Source: Candidatus Moraniibacteriota bacterium (GTDB lineage Bacteria > Patescibacteriota > Minisyncoccia > Moranbacterales > UBA2206). Taken from it: DNA of 41,430 nt. The position numbers and the translations under genes were made by a program. Below the pieces are notes generated by a model. It saw only the letters and a program-made list of their open reading frames with translations, searched no databases and was not told the origin of the DNA. The stretch lies in the NCBI GenBank assembly GCA_030679985.1, contig JAUXSI010000027.1, positions 1 to 41,430 on the forward strand. The letters are read 5' to 3'. Of this stretch, positions 1 through 7,660 are shown piece by piece (position 1 is the first letter of the stretch; each line of letters opens with the position of its first letter).

Positions 1-133
1 TTTAAAAATTCAAAACCCAAAATAACAAATCCCAGATAAATTACAATTACCGAAATCCAAAATATAAAAACAGTTTTGAATTTTGAAATTTATAATTTAT
101 TTGAATTTTTAAATTTGGAATTTGTGATTTAAT
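1..133. repeat. AT-rich dispersed repeat, two opposed halves
   Basis: The gap upstream of scpB is built from A/C-rich words in its first half and T/G-rich words in its second half, so the halves look like diverged opposite-orientation copies of one repeat. The 15-mer CAAAACCCAAAATAA at 11-25 recurs exactly inside pheS (35172-35186). Words such as ACAAATCCCA recur inside pheT (about 36615-36630). A related copy lies at about 29900-29975. No gene is seen here. Confidence 0.7.
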
Positions 134-679
134 ATGATGGATCAAGAAAAATTAAAATCGGCCATCGAGAGTATCCTGTTTGTCAGCGGTGAACCGGTAA
201 GCATGGCTAAAATCGCCAAAGTGACCGGAGCTTCGCTTGAGGATATCGGGCGGTCCGTCGCGATTTTGCAGGAGGAATATTCCGCGGCAAAAAGAGGAAT
301 GATTATCATCAGGAAAGAGAATGAATTCCAGATGGCGACCAGCCCGGAGAACGCGTCCATCGCGGACCAGTTGGTGAAAAGCGAAATCCAGGAAAATTTG
401 AGCAAGGCCGGTCTGGAAGTGCTGGCGATAATCGCCTACCGCGGGCCGATTACGAGAATCGAAGTCGAAGCGATCCGGGGAGTCAATTGCAGTTTTACCG
501 TCCGTTCCCTGCTGATGCGCGGGCTTTTGGAGCGGATTGAGAATCCCAAGGATAATCGTGGGTATTTATACAAGATTTCCTTCGATTTTCTGAAGAAATT
601 AGGGATCGACAGTATCGAAAAATTGCCGGACTATGAAACATTGTCCAAGGATGATAGAATTGACAGTATAATAGCATAA
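134..679 (+). CDS. scpB: Segregation and condensation protein B
   Basis: ScpB is the winged-helix subunit that, with ScpA and SMC, forms the bacterial condensin that compacts and segregates the chromosome. The 181-residue product has the usual family length and pattern: an N-terminal winged helix (ESILFVSGEPVSMAKIA) and the conserved second-domain stretch LEVLAIIAYRGPITRIEVEAIRG at about residues 93-115, followed by RSLLMRGLLERI. Two ATGs lie in tandem (134 and 137) with no Shine-Dalgarno sequence, so the start is uncertain by one codon. scpA would be expected upstream, outside the window. The next gene follows after 18 bases, so co-transcription is likely. Confidence 0.93.
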   Translation: MMDQEKLKSAIESILFVSGEPVSMAKIAKVTGASLEDIGRSVAILQEEYSAAKRGMIIIRKENEFQMATSPENASIADQLVKSEIQENLSKAGLEVLAIIAYRGPITRIEVEAIRGVNCSFTVRSLLMRGLLERIENPKDNRGYLYKISFDFLKKLGIDSIEKLPDYETLSKDDRIDSIIA

Positions 680-697
680 GTCGATAAGGAGTTTCCT

Positions 698-1756
698 ATG
701 ATGAACCTGATTGCCACATTTTTAATAATGCCTTTCGCCCCATTGTGGTTTTACGGGGATATGGCGGGCGGTATGCGGGGCGTGGAGGTGTCGATGCCTA
801 GCGTTTCTTGCCAAGCGGAAGCGGATGTTTGCGGTTTGCCGGCGGCGGGCGAAGAGAGTGTTTTTGACGCCTTTGAGGCAAAGGAAACCGAAAAGCACAG
901 TATCTTCCCGGTGGATCCGGTAATGGCCTCCGGGCTTGTACCGACACGCAAGCAAGGCGTGCCGGATCTCAAAATTTGGGCCGGCTCGTCCGTGGCTATC
1001 GATGCTGATAGCGGCACGATCATCCATTATGACAACGGACGCAAACGGACCCAGATCGCCTCACTGACAAAGATGATGACGGCGATTTTGGCTATGGAAA
1101 AGATAGAAAATTTGGACGAAGAGGTTCTTATCACCAAAGAAGCCTTGCGAGTGGACGGGACTGTCGTGGGTTGCCCGACCAGCGTTTTTTGCAACGGTAA
1201 CCAGATGTTTACCGGAGAAAAAGTCCGCGCCAAAGATCTTATGAAAGTGATGTTGATGAACAGTGCGAATGATTCAGCCACGGCGCTCGGCATACATATT
1301 GCCGGATCGGAAGATAAATTCGTGGATATGATGAATAAAAAAGCCAAGGATATGGGGCTCAAGGACACGCATTTCTGCACCCCTTCGGGCTTGGAGATCG
1401 ATGGCCAGGAGGACCAATGCTATTCGACGGCCTATGACATTGCCCGCATTGCCGCATATTCCCTGAAATACGAAACCATCTGGGATATTATGATGATTCC
1501 CGACGGAAGATTCTATTCTGCGGACGGGAAATATATGCACGAACTCAAAAATACCGATATGCTCTTGGCGACGATGCCGAACTGCATCGGCGGCAAGACC
1601 GGTTTCACGCCGCTGGCGGGAAAATCGCTGATGCTGGGCGCCGAAGATCCGGCCGGCAAGCATCGGATAATCGCGGTCCTCTTGAATGACGAGCAACGCT
1701 GGGAAGATATGAAGGTGCTGGTGGACTGGGTTTTTAATAATCACACTTGGCAATAA
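698..1756 (+). CDS. D-alanyl-D-alanine carboxypeptidase (peptidase S11)
   Basis: A penicillin-binding D,D-carboxypeptidase of the DacA/DacF (S11) family, which trims the terminal D-Ala from peptidoglycan stem peptides outside the membrane. All three catalytic motifs are visible: S122-L-T-K125 (acylated Ser and Lys), S189-A-N191 and K300-T-G302. A hydrophobic N-terminus (about residues 3-18) can serve as signal or anchor; a variable linker follows before the catalytic domain starts near residue 95. The 352-residue length fits a family member without a long C-terminal domain. The start has a good AAGGAG seven bases upstream, which is uncommon in this window. It is followed immediately by mraY, so this is a cell-wall pair. 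Confidence 0.92.
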   Translation: MMNLIATFLIMPFAPLWFYGDMAGGMRGVEVSMPSVSCQAEADVCGLPAAGEESVFDAFEAKETEKHSIFPVDPVMASGLVPTRKQGVPDLKIWAGSSVAIDADSGTIIHYDNGRKRTQIASLTKMMTAILAMEKIENLDEEVLITKEALRVDGTVVGCPTSVFCNGNQMFTGEKVRAKDLMKVMLMNSANDSATALGIHIAGSEDKFVDMMNKKAKDMGLKDTHFCTPSGLEIDGQEDQCYSTAYDIARIAAYSLKYETIWDIMMIPDGRFYSADGKYMHELKNTDMLLATMPNCIGGKTGFTPLAGKSLMLGAEDPAGKHRIIAVLLNDEQRWEDMKVLVDWVFNNHTWQ

Positions 1757-1757
1757 T

Positions 1758-2867
1758 ATGGGTTTGGCGCAGATACAAAACATCCCGCTGGTCGTGAATG
1801 TCATTAAAGTTTTTTCGACGGGCTTCATCGCCTTCGGGCTGGCTTTCCTGTTTACGCCGCTTCTGACCAATTTTTTGTACAAAAAACGGATCGGCATAAA
1901 AATCAAACAGAATTCCGTCGATGGGGAAAAACTTACCTATGTCAACCAGTTGCATAAAGACAAGAGTGGAACCCCGACGATGGGCGGGATCCTGGTTTGG
2001 GCGACCGTGCTGGTCCTGATTTTCGCTTCGCACTATATTTTCCCCTTGCTGGCTGAGCTGTTCAATATCAATTTCATAGCGCGGATGGATTTTTTGAGCC
2101 GTTCGCAGACCTGGCTGTTGCTTTTTGCCTTGGTTTCCGCCGGCATTTTAGGCTTGTTTGACGATTGGATGAGCGTGCGGGGCATCGGCAAGAACAAAGG
2201 CGGCGGTATGCGTTTCGCGATGCGTTTCGGCTGGCTGATTTTGATCGCGATGGCCGGGGCCTGGTGGTTTTATTATAAATTGGAGATAGACAGCATCCAT
2301 ATTCCGGCGATGGGCAATTTCGAAATCGGACTGTGGTATATCCCGCTTTTCATCTTCGTCATCCTGTTCACCGCCATCTCGTCGAATGAAACCGACGGAT
2401 TGGACGGATTGAACGGCGGCATATTGTTGATCGCTTTCAGCTCTTTCGCGCTCATTTCCTTTTTCCATAACAAAATGGATATCGCGGCTTTCTGCGCGGC
2501 CATCGCCGGGGCGCTGCTGGCTTTTCTGTGGTTCAATATCTATCCCGCCCGGTTTTTTATGGGCGATACCGGCGCAGTGGCTTTGGGCACGACTTTGGGC
2601 GTGGTGGCGATGCTCACCAATTCCGTCATCGCTCTGTTCATTATCGTCTTTATTTATGTCATCGAATCTGGTTCGGTCTGTATCCAGCTGACCTCCAAAA
2701 AACTGTTCAAGCGCAAAGTCTTTTTGGCGGCGCCGATCCACCATCATTTCGAAGCCAAGGGCTGGCCGGAAACCAAAGTGACGATGCGCGCTTGGATCTT
2801 CACTTTGGTGACGGCGATGATCGGGGTGATCGTGGCGGTGCTGGGGATGGGGCGGGGTAATTTTTAA
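1758..2867 (+). CDS. mraY: Phospho-N-acetylmuramoyl-pentapeptide transferase
   Basis: MraY transfers phospho-MurNAc-pentapeptide from UDP to undecaprenyl phosphate, making lipid I, the first membrane step of peptidoglycan synthesis. The 369-residue polytopic protein carries the family signatures: FDDWMSVRGIGKNKGGG (catalytic Asp pair and Lys), NETDGLDGLNGG (replacing the usual NLTDGLDGL), PARFFMGDTGAVALG, and PIHHHFEAKGWPETKV (His triad). About ten hydrophobic segments are evident. Only one base separates it from the carboxypeptidase stop, so the two are probably translationally coupled. No Shine-Dalgarno is seen. The Asn-Glu in place of Asn-Leu before TDGLDGL is a small deviation from the common form. 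Confidence 0.95.
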   Translation: MGLAQIQNIPLVVNVIKVFSTGFIAFGLAFLFTPLLTNFLYKKRIGIKIKQNSVDGEKLTYVNQLHKDKSGTPTMGGILVWATVLVLIFASHYIFPLLAELFNINFIARMDFLSRSQTWLLLFALVSAGILGLFDDWMSVRGIGKNKGGGMRFAMRFGWLILIAMAGAWWFYYKLEIDSIHIPAMGNFEIGLWYIPLFIFVILFTAISSNETDGLDGLNGGILLIAFSSFALISFFHNKMDIAAFCAAIAGALLAFLWFNIYPARFFMGDTGAVALGTTLGVVAMLTNSVIALFIIVFIYVIESGSVCIQLTSKKLFKRKVFLAAPIHHHFEAKGWPETKVTMRAWIFTLVTAMIGVIVAVLGMGRGNF

Positions 2868-2884
2868 TCTTTTCATTTTTTATT

Positions 2885-3922
2885 ATGGATATCAGAAGAA
2901 TCCAAGATACGGACTTGGAAAACAAAAAAGTTTTGCTCAGGGTGGATTTCAACGTGGCGGTGGAAAACGGCAAGGTCAAGGAATCTTTCAAAATCGCGGC
3001 GGCCAAAGAAACATTGGACTATCTATTAAACAAAAATTGCAAAGTGGCGATGATTTCCCATTTGGGGCGGCCGGACGGCCAGGTTGATCCGGAATTTTCA
3101 CTGGGACAAATCGTCAGCGACGCACAGGAAATTTTGGCGACCCATCTGGAATTTGTGCCGGATTGCGTGGGTGGGAAAGTGGCCGAGGCCGTGGAGAATA
3201 TGCAGGGTGGCGCTTTGCTCTTGGAAAACGTACGTTTTTACGCGGGCGATGAAGCCAATGATGCTGAATTTGCGAAACAGCTGGCGGAAAATTTCGATGT
3301 GTTCGTGCAGGACGCTTTCAGTGTCAGCCATCGCGACCAGGCTTCGGTGACGGGCGTGGCCAAAGTCTTGCCAAGCTGCGCCGGATTCAGATTGCTGGAA
3401 GAAATCCATGAGATGACCATCATCAAGGATCATCCAATCCACCCGGCCGTGGCTATCATCGGCGGAGCGAAAATTGAAACTAAATTGCCGGTCATCAAGT
3501 TTTTTGAAGAAAAGTATGATCATATTTTGGTCGGCGGCAAAATCGCCAACGAAGCCCTGGACCAAAATATCGAATTTTCCGACAAAGTGGTTTTGCCGAT
3601 TGATTTCGTGGATGACCGTTTGGATATCGGGCCGGAAACCGTGGCCAAATTCAAAGAGATCATCGCGACGGCCAAAACGATTGCCTGGAACGGTCCGACC
3701 GGTAAGTTTGAAGATGAAAAATATGCCCAGAGTTCCAATGAGATCCTGACGGCGGTCATCGCGAGCGGTGCTTTCGTTTTGGTAGGCGGCGGCGAAACCC
3801 TGGAAATCTTGGAAAAAAACAATGCAATGCATGAAATTTCCTTTGTTTCAACTGGCGGCGGAGCGATGCTGGACTATCTGGCTGGCAACCGGATGCCGGG
3901 CATCGAAGCCTTGAAAGATTAG
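2885..3922 (+). CDS. pgk: Phosphoglycerate kinase, compact form
   Basis: Phosphoglycerate kinase converts 1,3-bisphosphoglycerate and ADP to 3-phosphoglycerate and ATP in glycolysis. Diagnostic stretches are LLRVDFNV near the N-terminus, SHLGRPDG, LLENVRFY, QDAFSVSHRDQAS, the hinge AIIGGAKIETKLPVI, WNGPTGKFE, and the nucleotide loop GGGETLEILE followed by STGGGAMLDYLAG. At 345 residues it is roughly 45-70 shorter than typical bacterial enzymes; the shortening is most visible in the C-terminal domain after ILVGGKIANEAL, where the usual long segment is reduced. All the motifs I can recognise remain, so it should be active. It follows mraY by 17 bases and ends in a strong terminator. The other lower-glycolysis genes lie beyond the restriction island. 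Confidence 0.95.
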   Translation: MDIRRIQDTDLENKKVLLRVDFNVAVENGKVKESFKIAAAKETLDYLLNKNCKVAMISHLGRPDGQVDPEFSLGQIVSDAQEILATHLEFVPDCVGGKVAEAVENMQGGALLLENVRFYAGDEANDAEFAKQLAENFDVFVQDAFSVSHRDQASVTGVAKVLPSCAGFRLLEEIHEMTIIKDHPIHPAVAIIGGAKIETKLPVIKFFEEKYDHILVGGKIANEALDQNIEFSDKVVLPIDFVDDRLDIGPETVAKFKEIIATAKTIAWNGPTGKFEDEKYAQSSNEILTAVIASGAFVLVGGGETLEILEKNNAMHEISFVSTGGGAMLDYLAGNRMPGIEALKD

Positions 3923-3930
3923 CTGAATCG

Positions 3931-3959
3931 AAGCGGGGGCGATCCCCGCTTTTCTTTTT
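3931..3959 (+). terminator. Rho-independent terminator after pgk
   Basis: A perfect 8-bp stem, AAGCGGGG (3931-3938) and CCCCGCTT (3944-3951), with a 5-base loop, is followed by TTCTTTTT. It begins 9 bases after the pgk stop and separates the cell-wall/pgk operon from the restriction island. Confidence 0.9.
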
Positions 3960-4052
3960 GCCAAGCGGACATTTTAGGGTGAAATGTATTTAAAAAATCC
4001 CATAATTAAGAGATTTTTTGGAGGACGCTATGTTGGGAGTGATAGTGGCTCA

Positions 4053-4068
4053 CCTATGAAATCATAGG
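4053..4068. promoter_or_regulatory. 16-bp perfect palindrome upstream of hsdM promoter
   Basis: CCTATGA-AA-TCATAGG is a perfect inverted repeat ending 15 bases before the -35 box of the hsdM promoter. The two-base centre disfavours an RNA hairpin and favours a dimeric protein site, although AATTTTTG follows. The HTH at the HsdM N-terminus is an obvious candidate ligand, but that is inference. Confidence 0.45.
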
Positions 4069-4083
4069 AATTTTTGATTAAAG

Positions 4084-4112
4084 TTGACAGGATATGGGTG
4101 ATATGCTAAGAT
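4084..4112 (+). promoter_or_regulatory. Sigma-70-type promoter for the restriction operon
   Basis: TTGACA (4084-4089), a 17-base spacer and TAAGAT (4107-4112). A start of transcription near 4119 would leave a leader of about 34 bases before the hsdM ATG. It is the only strong promoter I see ahead of the island. Confidence 0.75.
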
Positions 4113-4152
4113 TGCAATAGTTGAATAAAAAACTAAACTTAGCATTGTAAAT

Positions 4153-5859
4153 ATGGATAAAAAACCACAAAAAAACCTATTGTCTATTGGTGAAGTATCT
4201 AAAATATTCGGGATTCACAAGGACACTCTTCGCAATTGGGAAGAAAAAGGAATCATATCTCCGCTTCGAGTCGGTCCTCGCGGGGATAGAAAATATAAAC
4301 AAGAAGATATAGAAAAAATTTCCAATGACAAAAGCATTGTTAAGGATCTTGGCGCTTCAAAGACAGACGAGGAAGGAAAGATGAATCTGACTCAGCTCAA
4401 ACAATTTCTTTGGAGGAGTGCGGACATTTTGCGCGGGAAAATTGATAGTTCTGATTATAAAAAGTATATTTTTGGATTGCTTTTCTATAAGCGCATCAGT
4501 GATTCATGGGATGAAGAATATAAAAAAGTTCTGGAAGAATACCATGACACCGAAATCGCGCGGGCTGACCACAATCATCGTTTTCAAGTTCCCAAGGGTT
4601 GCCGCTGGGAGATTATACAAAAACAAGCCGAAGGCATCGGTCAGAAACTAAATGAGATTTTTGATAAACTAACCAACGCCAATAGTCCAAAATTGGACAA
4701 GATTTTTGACGATCTTGATTTTGCCAACAAGGACAAATTTCCTAATGAAACTTTGCAGAAATTGATTAATCATTTTTCTCAGCATAATTTTGGAGACAAT
4801 TATATCAGCTCAGATCTTCTTGGTGATGCCTATGAATATCTGATTGAACAGTTTGCAGCTGATGCGGGGAAAAAGGGAGGGGAGTTTTATAGTCCACGCG
4901 AAACCGAGCGAGTTATTATTCAAATCCTCAAACCTCATGAAAAAGATCATATCTACGACATGACCGTCGGCTCAGGTGGCTTTCTATTGGAGGCCTATCA
5001 TCATCTCAAAGAGAAAGAAGGAGAAAAGAAAGCCCGCTCGCTATATTTATACGGACAGGAAATAAATCTCGGAACTTATGCCATTGCCAAGATCAATATG
5101 TTTTTACATGGTCTGGACAGTGCTGACATCCAACGCGGGGACACTTTAGCTGATCCGAAATTTTTGAATCCGGACGGTTCGCTCAAGACATTCGACATCT
5201 GCGTAGCAAATCCTCCCTATTCGATCAAGTCTTGGTCAGATGAAATTTTCAGGGCGAACAAATATGGAAGACTAGATGGCTATGAGATGCCACCAACCAA
5301 AAAGGCTGATTACGCTTTCGTGCTCCACATGGTGAAATCAATGAATGAAAATGGGCGCGCTGGAATTTTGCTTCCGCATGGCGTGCTTTTTCGTGGTGGA
5401 GCGGAAGGCAGGATTCGGGAGGAATTGATCAAAAACGATTTGATTGAAGCGATCATCGCTCTTCCGGCCAAGCTTTTCTATGGCACCGGCATTCCGGTGG
5501 CAATTGTGATTTTCAACAAAAACAAACCGGTTGCGCACAAAAACAAAATTCTCATCATCGATGCGGAGAAGGATTTCGAGGAAGGAAAAAACCAAAATCG
5601 TTTGCGTAAGAAAGATATTGAGAAAATCGTTTCCGCATATGAAAACTATCGCGACATTGAAAAATATGCGCGCGTGGTTGATTTGAAAGAAATTGAAGAA
5701 AACGAATTCAATCTGAATGTCAGGCGGTATGTGGAAAATGGGGATGAGGAGGAAGTTGTGGATGTGAAAACTGTTTGGCAGGAACTCAAGGAAATTGAAA
5801 AAGAAAAAAAGGTGATTGACGGGAAAGTAGAAAAATATTTGAAAGAATTAAAATATTAA
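4153..5859 (+). CDS. hsdM: Type I restriction methylase HsdM with N-terminal MerR-like HTH
   Basis: HsdM is the adenine-N6 methyltransferase subunit of a type I restriction-modification complex. Residues about 9-57 form a MerR-type helix-turn-helix with wing (SIGEVSKIFGIHKDTLRNWEEKG, then RGDRKYKQEDIEKI), which ordinary HsdM lacks. The classical protein begins near residue 77 (MNLTQLKQFLW). It continues through the helical HsdM N-domain, SAM motif I (DMTVGSGGFLLEAY, near 269) and catalytic NPPY (353-356), and ends with a coiled-coil tail. The first ATG (4153) has no Shine-Dalgarno, whereas the internal ATG at 4381 has GAGGAAGG just upstream, so two products are likely: HTH-HsdM and plain HsdM. 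Length is 568 residues, about 492 from the internal start. Function of the methylase is secure; autoregulation by the HTH is inference. Confidence 0.95.
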   Translation: MDKKPQKNLLSIGEVSKIFGIHKDTLRNWEEKGIISPLRVGPRGDRKYKQEDIEKISNDKSIVKDLGASKTDEEGKMNLTQLKQFLWRSADILRGKIDSSDYKKYIFGLLFYKRISDSWDEEYKKVLEEYHDTEIARADHNHRFQVPKGCRWEIIQKQAEGIGQKLNEIFDKLTNANSPKLDKIFDDLDFANKDKFPNETLQKLINHFSQHNFGDNYISSDLLGDAYEYLIEQFAADAGKKGGEFYSPRETERVIIQILKPHEKDHIYDMTVGSGGFLLEAYHHLKEKEGEKKARSLYLYGQEINLGTYAIAKINMFLHGLDSADIQRGDTLADPKFLNPDGSLKTFDICVANPPYSIKSWSDEIFRANKYGRLDGYEMPPTKKADYAFVLHMVKSMNENGRAGILLPHGVLFRGGAEGRIREELIKNDLIEAIIALPAKLFYGTGIPVAIVIFNKNKPVAHKNKILIIDAEKDFEEGKNQNRLRKKDIEKIVSAYENYRDIEKYARVVDLKEIEENEFNLNVRRYVENGDEEEVVDVKTVWQELKEIEKEKKVIDGKVEKYLKELKY

Positions 5860-5864
5860 AAAGT

Positions 5865-6803
5865 ATGGCAAAGGAATTGAACAATAAAATAATTATCTAT
5901 AGCACCGAAGATGGAAAAACGGAAATAGAGGTAAATTTGGAAAATGAAACGGCTTGGCTTTCGCAAGCTCAAATGGCGGAATTATTCCAAAAAGATGTAC
6001 GGACAATTTCTGAGCATATTAAGAATATTTATGAGGAGGGTGAGTTGACTGAAGAATCGAGCATTCAAGCCAAATCCGGAAATTCCGGAATTGGCTTGTC
6101 TAAGCCAACAAGATATTATAATCTCGATGTTATTATCTCTGTTGGTTATCGGGTAAAATCCTTGCGCGGCACGCAATTCCGCATCTGGGCGACGCAAAAA
6201 CTTAGGGAATATATGGTAAAAGGGTTTGTGATGGATGACGAGCGATTGGCGGATGGCGGAGTGAAGAAAGGATTTTTCGAAGAATGGTTGGAAAGGGTTA
6301 GAAAAATTAGGGCTTCAGAGAGAAATCTCTATGAAAAAGTGAAAGACATTTTTGCGACCAGCGTGGACTATGATCCAAGAACTGATTTCACTAAGGAATT
6401 TTACGCGACGATGCAAAACAAATTCCACTATGCAATCACCGGAAGCACGGCGGCAGAATTGGTGGTCAACCGTATTAGCGGGAAAAAAGAAAATCTGGGA
6501 ATGACAAATTGGAAAGGCGCGACTCCGACCAGAAAGGAAGCGGAAGTAGCGAAAAATTATATGTTGGAAACGGAATTGCGACAATTGTATTTGCTAGTGG
6601 AACAATTTTTGTCTTTCGCCGAATTTCAAATTGAGAGGAAAAATATTATGCATATGAAAGACTGGGTGGCGTATCTGCATGAAATGCTCAAAGCCAATAA
6701 ACTGGAAGTGCTTTCCGGCAAAGGAAAAATTTCGCATGAGAAAATGGAAAAAATTGTGAAAGAAGAATTGAAAAGATTTATTGATCAGAAAAGTTTGAAA
6801 TAA
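5865..6803 (+). CDS. rhuM: RhuM family protein
   Basis: Matches the RhuM (virulence RhuM) family, first named from a Salmonella pathogenicity island but found mostly beside type I restriction genes; its biochemical role is not established. Visible hallmarks are WLSQAQMAELFQKDVRTISEHIKNI near the N-terminus (an HTH-like segment), YYNLDVIISVGYRVKSLRGTQFRIWAT at about 86-112, YMVKGFVMDDERL, and a C-terminal Fic-like helical region. Length (312) is near normal. The gene starts 5 bases after hsdM and is clearly in that operon. A 33-bp near-palindrome at 6066-6098 is translated as residues about 68-78 (AKSGNSGIGLS), where relatives have a different variable stretch. The position between hsdM and hsdS suggests an accessory or regulatory part in restriction. 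Confidence 0.88.
   Translation: MAKELNNKIIIYSTEDGKTEIEVNLENETAWLSQAQMAELFQKDVRTISEHIKNIYEEGELTEESSIQAKSGNSGIGLSKPTRYYNLDVIISVGYRVKSLRGTQFRIWATQKLREYMVKGFVMDDERLADGGVKKGFFEEWLERVRKIRASERNLYEKVKDIFATSVDYDPRTDFTKEFYATMQNKFHYAITGSTAAELVVNRISGKKENLGMTNWKGATPTRKEAEVAKNYMLETELRQLYLLVEQFLSFAEFQIERKNIMHMKDWVAYLHEMLKANKLEVLSGKGKISHEKMEKIVKEELKRFIDQKSLK
6066..6098. repeat. Palindromic element inside rhuM
   Basis: CAAGCCAA (6066-6073) pairs with TTGGCTTG (6091-6098), with an inner CCGGAA/TTCCGG pair around a single A. It is translated in frame in the variable loop of RhuM. Confidence 0.7.
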
Positions 6804-6846
6804 TCCATCGCCAAATTTGGCGAAGGTCAAAAAAGTTTGAAATTAT
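6789..6846. repeat. Palindrome flanked by direct repeats at the end of rhuM
   Basis: The palindrome TCGCCAAATTTGGCGA (6808-6823) is flanked by near-identical 16-mers AAAAGTTTGAAATAAT (6789-6804) and AAAAGTTTGAAATTAT (6831-6846). The first copy contains the rhuM stop codon. This looks like a small palindromic insertion with duplication of its target, or a duplication around a hairpin; the hairpin could also slow transcription. Confidence 0.65.
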
Positions 6847-6868
6847 TTAAATGAATTAAAATAGTAAT

Positions 6869-7660
6869 ATGTGGCAAAAAATTATTGATTGTAGATTAGT
6901 TAAAAAATGGGGGAAAGTTATTGCACTTGTGTTTAGTCCTGGATTTTTGAGTGCGGTTATTATAACTGGCGTCGCTCTCTATCTTTCCGTTTATTACAAA
7001 GCCAATATTCCTTTTTCTAATACAATGGCAATTTTCGGCAGCATTTTCGGTGGTATCGCCGGTGCATTTTTCAAGGATGAGTATGATCGAATATCTAATA
7101 AAAACATTCTTGAAAAGAAAGGGAGATCAGCTGTCCGCAATATTGAGGGAATTAGATCGCAAATTAGGAACATAGAAGCGTGGATTATTGAGTTTTCAAA
7201 GCGTCCACAGAAATTGGAGAACAAGAGAACTCTTGAGGAGGTTAATCGACATATTGCCACGATAGATTTGAATATAGTCGCAGGACTTGCTGATTGGGTT
7301 GACATTGTTCCGGAATTAAAACAAAAGGAGGAATTACAGAGAGCTCAAAAAGACACCATACAATCCTATATTGATGAAATATTGAAGAACAAAAAAACAC
7401 TTTTGCACGCAAGCAAACAAGACGGAGAGGCTATTAAGAAAAAAATTGAAGACCTTGAAAAAGAAGTGCGAGAAATTAAAAATGATTCGGGGCTGGTTCT
7501 CGGTAATTTAAGTCCAGATTCCTATGTCTCAAGTGCTTCTATGTTTGGGCAGGGCTCAATTAATAATCATGGATTAAATCCTTTCCGCATTCAGACTGAA
7601 GATGCCATTCTTGGCTCAGAGCTGATAGGTGGATATAAGGAAAAAAATGGAAAGAAATAA
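6869..7660 (+). CDS. Membrane protein with coiled coil, in restriction operon (unknown)
   Basis: I do not recognise this 263-residue protein. It has two hydrophobic segments near the N-terminus (about 17-43 and 52-68, the latter Gly-rich: FGSIFGGIAGAFF), then a long charged helical region (about 80-210) with heptad-like character, and a polar C-terminus (about 210-263). No enzymatic motif is evident. It lies between rhuM and hsdS, and its stop overlaps the start of hsdS, so it is co-translated with the restriction subunits. Its base composition is more AT-rich than hsdM or hsdR. It could be a membrane anchor, a sensor, or a toxin-like effector guarded by the restriction system; the sequence alone does not decide. 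Confidence 0.75.
   Translation: MWQKIIDCRLVKKWGKVIALVFSPGFLSAVIITGVALYLSVYYKANIPFSNTMAIFGSIFGGIAGAFFKDEYDRISNKNILEKKGRSAVRNIEGIRSQIRNIEAWIIEFSKRPQKLENKRTLEEVNRHIATIDLNIVAGLADWVDIVPELKQKEELQRAQKDTIQSYIDEILKNKKTLLHASKQDGEAIKKKIEDLEKEVREIKNDSGLVLGNLSPDSYVSSASMFGQGSINNHGLNPFRIQTEDAILGSELIGGYKEKNGKK

Noticed and set aside
1-133. CRISPR-like array
   Set aside because: Words recur, but there is no constant repeat length, spacer spacing or cas gene.
4084-4107. TATGCT (4102-4107) as the -10 box of the hsdM promoter
   Set aside because: It would leave a 12-base spacer after TTGACA; TAAGAT at 4107-4112 gives 17.
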